Assembly (NCBI GenBank): GCA_035457545.1
Contig: DATIBM010000207.1
Span: 1-14,058, forward strand
Source of the DNA: Nitrospira_G sp035457545
Lineage (GTDB): Bacteria; Nitrospirota; Nitrospiria; Nitrospirales; Nitrospiraceae
DNA: 14,058 nucleotides
Reading direction: 5' to 3'
The position numbers were made by a program, and so were the translations under genes. A model generated the notes under the pieces. That model did not search any database, was not told the origin of the DNA, and was given only the letters and a program-made list of their open reading frames with translations. How positions within the stretch are numbered: position 1 is the stretch's first letter; each line of letters starts with the position of its first letter. Positions 6,460-11,912 of this stretch are shown one piece after another.

Positions 6460-6897
6460 ATGAGAGCGACGGAGTACATGGTGAAGGCGTGCGATCCGAA
6501 GACCTTGACGGTCCACAGTTTGATGCAGGATGCCGTGTACACCGTCGGACCCCAGACGAGCGGGGTCCGGATCGCCGACATCCTGAGCGAGCACGGGTTC
6601 GGCAGCGTGCCGGTTGTGGACGACGAATGGACCCTATTGGGGCTGGTGACGGAGTTTGATTTGCTGCGCGCGCTCCAGGAAGGCAAGAACCTGCGGGACG
6701 TGACCGCGCGCGAGGTGATGACCCCCCACGTGATCACGGTTCACGAGGAGATGCCCGTGATGGACCTGATCGCGCTGCTGCAGGAGCGGCATTTGATCCG
6801 CGTGCCGGTCGTGCAAGGGAAGAAGCTCATCGGCATCGTGGCGCGGCGAGACGTGTTGTTCGGCTACGTCAAAGCGACGGCAACCTATTGGCCGTGA
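6460..6897 (+). CDS. Tandem CBS-domain (Bateman module) protein 2
   Basis: A 145-residue two-CBS protein, clearly related to the one at 5379. By eye about half the residues match over the CBS region, including VTEFDLL, IRVPVV and GIVARRDVL-x-GY. CBS 1 spans about 20-78 with T64-EF-D67. CBS 2 spans about 84-140, starting at VMTPHVITVHE. The N-terminus (MRATEYMVKACDPKTLTVHS) differs from its paralogue. ATG 6460 has an excellent site, GGGAGGTGA, a few nt upstream. It probably senses AMP/ADP/ATP or a related ligand and regulates a separate partner. Transcription may start at the sigma-54-like site about 450 nt upstream or from within the inverted-repeat element. A terminator-like hairpin follows at 6962. 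Confidence 0.93.
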   Translation: MRATEYMVKACDPKTLTVHSLMQDAVYTVGPQTSGVRIADILSEHGFGSVPVVDDEWTLLGLVTEFDLLRALQEGKNLRDVTAREVMTPHVITVHEEMPVMDLIALLQERHLIRVPVVQGKKLIGIVARRDVLFGYVKATATYWP

Positions 6898-6908
6898 GTT
6901 GGCGAAAA

Positions 6909-6941
6909 CGTCAAACGTCATTGGTCAACCGTCATTTGTCA
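6909..6941 (-). repeat. Period-7 TGACnnn repeat, copy 3 (inverted)
   Basis: On the plus strand GTCA begins at 6910, 6917, 6924, 6931 and 6938, five times exactly 7 nt apart. Read on the minus strand the units are TGACAAA, TGACGGT, TGACCAA, TGACGTT and TGACGTT. Copies 1 and 2 lie on the plus strand. Confidence 0.8.
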
Positions 6942-6961
6942 CACGAGAGATGTGCGGAGAA

Positions 6962-6981
6962 GGCGGGCATGCGAGCCCGCC
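6962..6981 (+). terminator. GC-rich hairpin after CBS gene 2
   Basis: GGCGGGC (6962-6968) pairs perfectly with GCCCGCC (6975-6981) around the loop ATGCGA. CACATTTTACGTTTT follows at a few nt distance rather than an immediate U-run, so it is an imperfect intrinsic terminator. It sits between the CBS 2 stop and the YbaK start. Confidence 0.5.
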
Positions 6982-6989
6982 GTCTCACA

Positions 6990-7010
6990 TTTTACGTTTT
7001 GCGTTTCACG
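6990..7010 (+). repeat. Period-7 TTTnnCG repeat
   Basis: TTTTACG, TTTTGCG and TTTCACG follow one another with CG at 6995, 7002 and 7009. This second heptameric block, of different unit sequence, lies directly after the hairpin, so the hairpin is bracketed by period-7 repeats on both sides. Confidence 0.6.
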
Positions 7011-7030
7011 CAAGAGAAAGGAGTCGTGCC

Positions 7031-7522
7031 ATGCCACCTCTGCTGCTGAGAAGACTCCAAGATTTCTTGGATGCGCAACGCATTCATTATGAAGTGCTCG
7101 ACCATCACGAAGCCTATACGGCCCCGGAAGTGGCGCATACGCTCCACGTGCCCGGAAAGATGCTCGCCAAGGTGGTGATCGTGAGCGCCGATGGGAAGTT
7201 GCTGATGACGGTGCTGCCCTCCACGTGGCAGGTGGACTTGGCCCGCCTGCAAGAGGTGCTGGGAGCCCGCTACGTGCGATTGGCCAGCGAAGCCGAGTTC
7301 AAAGGCCTCTTCCCCGACTGCGAAACGGGCAGCATGCCGCCGTTCGGCAACCTGTACGGACTGGAGGTCTATGTGGATCGGTCGCTCACCGAGGACGAGG
7401 AGATCGTCGTCCAGGCGGGATTCCATTCCCGGGCGGTGAAGCTCCGCTACGACGACTTCGCGCGGGCCGTCGAACCCAAGGTCGCCGAGTTCCATCGGGC
7501 GCCGGCAGAGTCGGCGTACTAA
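7031..7522 (+). CDS. YbaK/ProX-type aminoacyl-tRNA deacylase
   Basis: A 163-residue single-domain protein of the YbaK/EbsC/ProRS-INS superfamily, which hydrolyses mischarged aminoacyl-tRNAs in trans in the cytosol. Diagnostic parts are the N-terminal helix and YEVLDH (20-25), TAPEVAHTLHVPGKMLAKVV with the conserved Lys K47, and G-SMPPFG (100-106), the substrate-pocket loop. The C-terminal strand-helix is FHSRAVKLRYDDFARAVEP. The cognate tRNA cannot be told from sequence alone. ATG 7031 is preceded by AGAAAGGAG; an in-frame start 130 nt earlier would include repeat and hairpin DNA and is rejected. It runs in the same direction as CBS gene 2 but is separated from it by a hairpin. Confidence 0.88.
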   Translation: MPPLLLRRLQDFLDAQRIHYEVLDHHEAYTAPEVAHTLHVPGKMLAKVVIVSADGKLLMTVLPSTWQVDLARLQEVLGARYVRLASEAEFKGLFPDCETGSMPPFGNLYGLEVYVDRSLTEDEEIVVQAGFHSRAVKLRYDDFARAVEPKVAEFHRAPAESAY

Positions 7523-7736
7523 GGGAAGACAGTAGACGAACTGGTATCCCACAATCGTTCCGCCGCGAACGCAGATGCTTTGCTACCGACGGTGGGGTGT
7601 GCCAACCTCCATCCGATCTTCATCCGTAAGAAATCCTCCCTCATGTTGCGAATCTTCAACAACCTCCCGGCGTGTACGGAGAGACTGATCGCCCGCGATG
7701 AAAGTGTTTTGTGAACAGGGGTGATGCGGGAATAAA

Positions 7737-8690
7737 TTAGTCAAAGAGAGAAGCGAGAGGTAACTCTTCAACCTTGTCAGGAGGTTCATCCTTGAATGGG
7801 AGAAGATTTTCAAGATTGCTCCTATCGAATCTGAACCTTCCACCTTTCAAATAGTGTTCATTCAACTCAATTGCGATCCACTTCCGCTGCTCACGCTCAC
7901 AAGCTTCGCCGGTTGTGTTGCTTCCGGCAAAAGGGTCGAGTACCAAATCGGAAGGTTCTGTCAGGAATCGCACAAAGAACTCTGGCACCTGGATCGGGAA
8001 TCTGGCCGGGTGGGGCTTTATTCCTGCCCTCTTACAGGCTTCCAGGTAATACCCATTGCTGTCATTATTGCCGTAGGTCAACAGATTGGAAGGGATTGCA
8101 CCTCCGTTATCCTTGAACTTGGCGGTGATATTGTGTCCAGACGGGCGCTGCTTGGGTCGATAACCGCGCACAAGCAAGCGTTTCATATCGGGACTGTATT
8201 CGCTCAGAACCCGCTGGTTATTTGCCTTGGGATGAGGGGTCTTTGAGAGCCACCAAATGCAGTTGACAGAATCCTTTACCCGAATTTTTCTTACGGTCAC
8301 CCACTCTGCTGGCGAAGGAAGCTTAGCAGGGTTGTACCAATAGAATTCTTGAGCAAGATGGAAGTGAATGTCTTTGCATAAAGCTAGAAGCAATTCGAAG
8401 TGGTAAAGAGAGCGCGTCGGCTTCCCTGGTTGCCAACTACCACCCAAATCAATCACAAGGCTGCCATCGGGCTTCAGAATACGGTGGAATTCCTTCGCAA
8501 AATCCAGAAACCAGGGTACGTACTCTGCTTGTGCCTTGTTCCCGTATTCTTTCTTGAAGTGCAATGCATAAGGAGGGGAAGTAAGAATCAGATCGACACT
8601 ATCCGATGGCAGTCTTCGCATAAGTACGAGGGAATCTCCGCAATACGCACGCCCCCAATTGGTGCTGTACAGCGGAGTAAATGGAAACTT
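7737..8690 (-). CDS. Body of the M.PvuII-like methyltransferase
   Basis: This marks the part of the methyltransferase gene downstream of the R-M overlap. The full gene, with its evidence, is the entry ending at 8693. The last codons encode LPLASLFD before TAA (7737-7739). The 214 bp beyond, up to the YbaK stop, hold no gene, and no clear terminator is visible. Confidence 0.4.
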   Translation of the reverse strand, partial: KFPFTPLYSTNWGRAYCGDSLVLMRRLPSDSVDLILTSPPYALHFKKEYGNKAQAEYVPWFLDFAKEFHRILKPDGSLVIDLGGSWQPGKPTRSLYHFELLLALCKDIHFHLAQEFYWYNPAKLPSPAEWVTVRKIRVKDSVNCIWWLSKTPHPKANNQRVLSEYSPDMKRLLVRGYRPKQRPSGHNITAKFKDNGGAIPSNLLTYGNNDSNGYYLEACKRAGIKPHPARFPIQVPEFFVRFLTEPSDLVLDPFAGSNTTGEACEREQRKWIAIELNEHYLKGGRFRFDRSNLENLLPFKDEPPDKVEELPLASLFD

Positions 8691-8693
8691 CAT
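7737..8693 (-). CDS. M.PvuII-like site-specific DNA methyltransferase (probably N4-cytosine)
   Basis: A 318-residue AdoMet-dependent DNA methyltransferase. Catalytic motif IV is TSPPY (38-42), the SPPY form typical of N4-cytosine enzymes. The AdoMet motif I is DPFAGSNTT (253-261) near the C-terminus, so the order is beta-type (catalytic motif first). As I remember M.PvuII (CAGCTG), similarity is continuous: KKEYGN, FAKEFHRILKPDGS, FYWYNPAKLPSPAEWV, RKIRVKDSVN, HPARFPIQVPEFFVRFLTEP and SNTTG all have counterparts. The same or a related target is plausible but unproven, because the target-recognition part (about 150-225) differs more. ATG 8693 overlaps the R gene's TGA as ATGA; an in-frame upstream start at 8729 lies inside R. 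It is the last gene of the C-R-M operon. With R broken, it may act as a solitary methylase. Confidence 0.92.
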   Translation of the reverse strand: MKFPFTPLYSTNWGRAYCGDSLVLMRRLPSDSVDLILTSPPYALHFKKEYGNKAQAEYVPWFLDFAKEFHRILKPDGSLVIDLGGSWQPGKPTRSLYHFELLLALCKDIHFHLAQEFYWYNPAKLPSPAEWVTVRKIRVKDSVNCIWWLSKTPHPKANNQRVLSEYSPDMKRLLVRGYRPKQRPSGHNITAKFKDNGGAIPSNLLTYGNNDSNGYYLEACKRAGIKPHPARFPIQVPEFFVRFLTEPSDLVLDPFAGSNTTGEACEREQRKWIAIELNEHYLKGGRFRFDRSNLENLLPFKDEPPDKVEELPLASLFD

Positions 8694-9259
8694 GGCCGTT
8701 TTTCTTGGCCTCCTCGGTTTTGCGAGCACTCATGTATAGCTGCTTCTAAGGTTGGGTGCCAAGGGGGTGTGGCAATAAATGGTACGGGCTGCATGATCTT
8801 CAGGAAGGCGTTATCTGTCGGACGGCTCTCCAAATTCTTCGTGCAAGTAAACAGGTATTCCCATCGTTTCGTATGATTAAAAAGGCAGACTGCTAGAATA
8901 TCAAACTCACTCTGCCTATAGCCACGAGTGTTTGTCCCATCTTTGGAATTCCGAGTCTTTTGTAATTAAACCTTGTAACGGGGAGGCGAAGGAAAAAGTT
9001 CCTTGCTTCGGATATTTTTGCATTCCATTCTCAGTCGGCGCCCTTGATAATCAAGCCAAAAATCGGGCTGGCCATCCTTGTCGGACCAATGGTAATCAGA
9101 GATAATTCCTTGAATTTTGAGACGGGCAAGGTCTCGCTCAAGGTAATACTCCGCCAGCTTCCCCTTGACATCGATGATCGCGCGAAATCCCTTCTGGATA
9201 GCTGACAGAATATCGGCCGCGTCAGCATTCAGCTCATCTTCCAGAGGGTGGAACCGCAT
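8690..9259 (-). pseudogene. Type II restriction endonuclease (PD-(D/E)XK), interrupted by one stop codon
   Basis: ATG 9259 overlaps the controller stop (TAATG), with AAAGGAG upstream. The first 97 codons encode an alpha/beta nuclease core: KGKLAEYYLERDL (E37), then QPDFWLDYQGRRLRMECKN with D66 and E79-C-K81, a textbook D-xn-E-x-K site. Codon 98 is TAA (8966-8968). The same frame then stays open for 91 codons (LQKTRNSKDGTNTRGYRQSE, FDILAVCLFN, WEYLFTCTKNL, MQPVP) to the TGA that overlaps the methyltransferase start. The context V-stop-LQKTRNSKDG suggests GAA to TAA. The truncated product keeps the catalytic residues but lacks half of the protein, so it is probably inactive. It is not similar to R.PvuII, despite the PvuII-like methylase. 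Recent mutation, readthrough and sequencing error are the alternatives. Confidence 0.88.
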
Positions 9260-9477
9260 TACTCGCGCTCCTTTTGAAATAAAGCGCAAATATCAACCTC
9301 AAGCGCGCGAGCAATATCTCCGATGACTTCGAGAGTTACGTTGCGTTCTCCTCGTTCAATTCCCCCGATATAGGTCCAGTGGCGACCGGTTCGCTCTGCC
9401 AGCACTTCTTGGGTCCACCCCTTCCTGAGTCGAAGTTGGCGAACGCGCTTGCCGAAACTTTGCTGGATGGAACCCAT
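9259..9477 (-). CDS. Restriction-modification controller (C) protein, XRE family
   Basis: A 72-residue protein that is essentially one XRE/Cro helix-turn-helix domain: FGKRVRQLRLRKGWTQEVLA, RTGRHWTYIGGIERGERNVT, then LEVIGDIARALEVDICALF. It matches the C proteins of Type II R-M systems (C.PvuII, C.AhdI, C.Esp1396I), which form dimers on C-boxes, activate then repress their own promoter, and delay restriction after entry into a new host. A C-box lies 24 nt before its ATG. No Shine-Dalgarno precedes the ATG (TACCCCATGCACC), in line with the leaderless transcripts reported for several C genes. Its TAA overlaps the R start by 1 nt. It appears intact and may still control the methyltransferase. 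Confidence 0.9.
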   Translation of the reverse strand: MGSIQQSFGKRVRQLRLRKGWTQEVLAERTGRHWTYIGGIERGERNVTLEVIGDIARALEVDICALFQKERE

Positions 9478-9500
9478 GGTGCATGGGGTAACGGAATACA

Positions 9501-9525
9501 GCCTATAGGTCTAGAGACTATGAGT
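9501..9525 (-). promoter_or_regulatory. C-box (operator of the R-M controller)
   Basis: On the minus strand two dyads lie in tandem, ACTCATAGT (9525-9517) and CCTATAGG (9509-9502). Their ATAG cores are 15 nt apart. The same 15-nt spacing of TATAG cores is found in the C.Esp1396I operator as I recall it. The box ends about 24 nt before the C start codon. It explains how C-R-M would be autoregulated. Confidence 0.75.
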
Positions 9526-9905
9526 AGTATTATCTTGAAATTCATGGTATGCATTGCCGTGTCATGTCATGCAAAGAGATTGGCTGGCTTAGTGTATGAC
9601 TCTATCGCCTTAAGAGGGCGCCATCGAGGAACGGTGAAGAACCTCTGTTGCTTCCTCAGTGAAGGTTGAGGAGAATTAGGGCTGTGAATCGGGAGTTGAA
9701 TCGGAGGATCGACCTGTTTCGGGCCGAGGCCAGACTGCGAGAGTGGCGTAAGAAACGACACACCCGACATAGTCGCAGCGGAACACCGGAAGATGCTTCT
9801 GAAGTGGGTAAGCGAGTCCATGGCGTTTGAGGGGTAACCGGGGAGCATGGCTTGCCCGAAGATACTGTTGAAAGAGCGCGACACAGAAAAACGGGAGTAA
9901 TCACC
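9526..9905. other. Interval between the R-M operon and hicBA
   Basis: About 380 bp with divergent genes on either side. A short open frame, GTG 9684 to TGA 9828-9830, encodes an arginine-rich 48-residue peptide (VNRELNRRIDLFRAEARLRE...). GAGGAG lies about 10 nt before it. I recognise no family; it could be a relic of a larger gene or chance. No clear promoter for hicBA was found. Confidence 0.4.
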
Positions 9906-10130
9906 ATGAGACAATTCAAGATCATCGTGGAAAAGCATCCTGACGGCTATGTGGCCTATCCTCTGGGTCTCAAGGGAGTTGTGGTGGGCGAGGGGAACAC
10001 TTACGAGGAAGCCTTGGCTGACGTGAAATCGGCCATCCGCTCCCACATCGAAACCTTCGGCAGGGATGTCCTCGAAGGCGAATCGCCCGTGTTAGAAGCC
10101 TTTATCGCCGAAGCCGGAGTGGCAATCTAG
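9906..10130 (+). CDS. hicB: HicB-type antitoxin
   Basis: A 74-residue protein with the partial RNase H-like fold of HicB: MRQFKIIVEKHPDGYVAYPL, then GLKGVVVGEGNTYEEALADV, and an amphipathic helix VKSAIRSHIETFG. It has no separate DNA-binding domain beyond its last 20 residues, so it belongs to the short HicB group. HicB binds and neutralises HicA and usually represses the operon. ATG 9906 is taken because the family's N-terminal strand begins there and GGGAG lies upstream; an earlier in-frame start at 9852 adds unrelated residues. Its TAG shares one base with the hicA GTG (TAGTG). The order is antitoxin first. Confidence 0.88.
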   Translation: MRQFKIIVEKHPDGYVAYPLGLKGVVVGEGNTYEEALADVKSAIRSHIETFGRDVLEGESPVLEAFIAEAGVAI

Positions 10131-10369
10131 TGCCAAAGTTTCCCGTTGATGCACCTAAAGCCAAGGTCGTCAGGGCATTGGGCCTGTTGGGGTTTCGTTT
10201 GTTACGAGAACAGGAGCACATCTCGATGGCCCGGGAGAATCCCGATGGTAGCAGAACTCCGCTGACTATGCCGAACCATCCGCATCTGAAAAGCTCGACC
10301 CTACGAACGATTTGTACTCAGGCCGGTATTGCACGAGAGGACTTTTTGAAGGCTTATGAAGATGCGTGA
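10130..10369 (+). CDS. hicA: HicA-type mRNA interferase toxin
   Basis: A 79-residue protein with the dsRBD-like HicA fold: KAKVVRALGLLGFRLLREQE, then the catalytic His at H30 (EQEHISM), LTMPNHPHLKSSTLRTICTQ and AGIAREDFLKAYE. HicA cleaves mRNA independently of codons, and the single His is essential in characterised members. Here the His sits in EHISM rather than GSHH, a variant I know from the HicA group with PNHxxLKxSTLRTICxQAGI. It starts with GTG, overlapping the hicB stop by one base, so translation should be coupled and lower than that of the antitoxin. Both genes look intact. Confidence 0.88.
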   Translation: MPKFPVDAPKAKVVRALGLLGFRLLREQEHISMARENPDGSRTPLTMPNHPHLKSSTLRTICTQAGIAREDFLKAYEDA

Positions 10370-10389
10370 GGTCGGGTCGCTGGCTGGTC

Positions 10390-10776
10390 ATCTCTTACCC
10401 ATTGGGCCTGGCGCTTTCGCGACGTGAATGTGGGCCTGGGTGCGCGCGAACCTCTGCCGTTCTTTGAAGTGCCTGTCCATATGCCATTTAGATCGAAGAA
10501 GGCCTGAACTGCTGGGCGAATTCCTTGCTTTGGGCCGATTGGCGTTTTCAATGGATTCATCCGTTCAAAGATTTCAATGGCCGCATCGGCCGAGTGCTTG
10601 CCGCCCTTTTGTACAAGCTCTCGCTTCTGCATGTCGAGACCGCTCCATCGGACTCGGAGGGTCGCCTGCAATACCTGGATGCTTTGCAGTCCGCCGATAG
10701 AGGTGAACTTGGACCGCTGACTGACTTGTGGATTAACCGGATCTGGTCGGCGCTCTATCAGGAGCCTGGCGTGTGA
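10390..10776 (+). pseudogene. Decayed Fic-domain gene (AMPylator family)
   Basis: Two frames together make the core and C-terminus of a Fic protein. Frame A (from about 10400 to TGA 10505-10507) reads HWAWRFRDVNVGLGAREPLP, then FFEVPVHM, the region before the active site. Frame B (from about 10492) reads IEEGLNCWANSLLWADWRFQ, then WIHPFKDFNGRIGRVLAALL, and on to LTDLWINRIWSAL, ending at TGA 10774-10776. HPFKDFNGRIGR is the Fic motif (HPFx[D/E]xNGRxxR) with catalytic His intact. One lost base (or two gained) near 10490 separates the frames. A short deletion before LLWADW seems likely, and the whole N-terminus is missing. It directly follows hicA, so the TA insertion or a deletion may have cut it. 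Confidence 0.85.
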
Positions 10777-10862
10777 CTGGCTCAACCGACTTCGAGATTG
10801 ACCACCCCGTCTCTGACCTCTATGGCGTGACAGGTGACGAAATCGCCATCGCGAGGAGGTAA
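10773..10862 (+). pseudogene. 29-codon scrap resembling a DNA-methylase C-terminal tail
   Basis: GTG 10773 overlaps the Fic stop (GTGA). The 29 codons read VTGSTDFEIDHPVSDLYGVT, then GDEIAIARR, to TAA. The pattern I-D-x-x-V-x-x-LYG-x-T-x-x-E-I-x-I is the usual C-terminal end of Eco57I/Type IIG-like N6-adenine methylases and related proteins ('LVYELYGLTEEEI'). The rest of such a gene is absent, so it looks like a fused or abandoned end. It could also be translated as a short tail product coupled to Fic. The family link is from memory and moderate. Confidence 0.4.
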
Positions 10863-10995
10863 TGACGGGGTCGAACAGCGGGGCGGGAGCCTGTGCTGAC
10901 GCTGCCCCTCCGAACGGCTCATGACATTGACTCCCCTTTGCCATCCCCCATCCCATTTCATATTTCGACCATTCCTGTCGGATGACACCTGGAGA

Positions 10996-11029
10996 TTGCT
11001 AATGCCAACTGGTGCAACTATGATAGTTG
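10996..11029 (+). promoter_or_regulatory. Promoter and operator of the Phd-PIN module
   Basis: TTGCTA (10996-11001), a 17-nt spacer and TATGAT (11019-11024) form a good sigma-70 promoter. A perfect dyad, CAACTA-TGA-TAGTTG (11015-11029), covers the -10. This is the expected position for autorepression by a Phd-type antitoxin. The start codon follows at 11046 after the site GAGAGGTG. Confidence 0.65.
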
Positions 11030-11045
11030 ATCGAGAGGTGTTCCC

Positions 11046-11339
11046 ATGCGGGAGAAGGTGTCCACGCTCGATGTCCGACAGCGGATTGGCGACCTGTTGA
11101 ATCGCGTCGCCCTGCGGCACGATGAATTCGTCATCGAGCGAAAGGGCAAACCACTGGCGGCTTTGGTGCCGGTGGAACGTCTCGATCAGATGCGCCGTTT
11201 TGCGAAACAGCACGGATTGGAAATCCTTGACCGACAGAGAGGCTCGACATTGAAGGAGCAGGAAGCCATGGACCTTGCCATAGAGGCACAATCATGGGCT
11301 CGCAAGCAGGCCCGGAAGCCACGACGCCGGAGATCGTAA
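11046..11339 (+). CDS. Phd/YefM-type antitoxin
   Basis: A 97-residue protein beginning MREKVSTLDVRQRIGDLLNR, then VALRHDEFVIERKGKPLAALVPVE, the DNA-binding and dimerisation core of Phd/YefM antitoxins. The C-terminal 35 residues (STLKEQEAMDLAIEAQSWAR and a strongly basic KPRRRRS end) would wrap around the toxin. It should repress its own promoter through the dyad on the -10 and neutralise the PIN-domain RNase encoded 3 nt downstream. ATG 11046 has GAGAGGTG upstream. The gene looks complete. Confidence 0.87.
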   Translation: MREKVSTLDVRQRIGDLLNRVALRHDEFVIERKGKPLAALVPVERLDQMRRFAKQHGLEILDRQRGSTLKEQEAMDLAIEAQSWARKQARKPRRRRS

Positions 11340-11342
11340 CTG

Positions 11343-11783
11343 GTGCTCCGCGCCGTCCTTGATGCGAACGTATACATTAGCGCCCTTCTTCAGCCAGCCG
11401 GTCCTCCCGGGCAGATCGTAGAAAAATACCTCCGCGAGGAAAGCTTCCAACTCATCCTGTCGGCCAGCATTGTGGCGGAAGTTCTCAGGACCTTCGCCTA
11501 TCCGAAGATCCGAAGATCTCTCCAGCCGAAGGTTGAGCCTGTGCTCTGGTTTGAAGACCTGATCGTCCTCGCAGAGTTGGTTCCGGCTGGATCGGATCTG
11601 TTAGGAGTCTGTGATGACCCTGACGACGACAAATATTTTGCGGCTGCTCTGAGAGGATGCGCCGGCTTTGTCGTTACAGGAGATCAGTGCTTCCTGGCCG
11701 TACGGGAATACGAGGGAGTGCGGATCGTGCGGCCGCGAGCGTTCCTCGAGATCCTTCGATCTGAGGGGGGCGGTGCTTCCTGA
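11343..11783 (+). CDS. PIN-domain toxin (putative TA toxin, PIN family)
   Basis: A 146-residue PIN-fold RNase of the COG1569/TIGR00305 type. The acidic site is visible: D7 in AVLDANVYISALL, E46 in SIVAEVLRTF, the D91-D96 cluster in CDDPDDDKYF, and D114 in VVTGDQCFL. Such toxins cleave RNA with Mg2+ or Mn2+. It starts with GTG, 3 nt after the Phd stop, so the two form an operon. The sequence shows no damage. The exact VapC subgroup and RNA target cannot be told. Confidence 0.88.
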   Translation: MLRAVLDANVYISALLQPAGPPGQIVEKYLREESFQLILSASIVAEVLRTFAYPKIRRSLQPKVEPVLWFEDLIVLAELVPAGSDLLGVCDDPDDDKYFAAALRGCAGFVVTGDQCFLAVREYEGVRIVRPRAFLEILRSEGGGAS

Positions 11784-11857
11784 CCCTGCGCTGACCAGGG
11801 GAGGAGGCCCTGATTGCCTGCGGCTGGGCGATAATCTTCCCCCTGCCAAGACTCTCC

Positions 11858-11886
11858 TTGCAGCCTTTCTTGGATTGTCCTACGCT
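11858..11886 (+). promoter_or_regulatory. Weak candidate promoter of the YhdH/AcuI-type gene
   Basis: TTGCAG (11858-11863) and TACGCT (11881-11886) are 17 nt apart, and the start codon follows 27 nt later. The -10 is poor. It marks the break between the TA module and the metabolic gene. Confidence 0.25.
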
Positions 11887-11912
11887 CCAGCGAGAGCGTG
11901 AGGACCACAGCC

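Noticed and set aside
2260..7010. CRISPR array in the TGACG repeat blocks
   Set aside because: The units are 7 nt with no spacers, and there are no cas genes.
8966..8968. Programmed stop-codon readthrough in the R gene
   Set aside because: UAA followed by UUA is not a known readthrough context, and there is no downstream structure I can see. Mutation or read error is simpler.
11784..11800. Terminator after the PIN toxin
   Set aside because: CCCTG/CAGGG is a 5-bp stem with a 7-nt loop followed by purines, so it is too weak.
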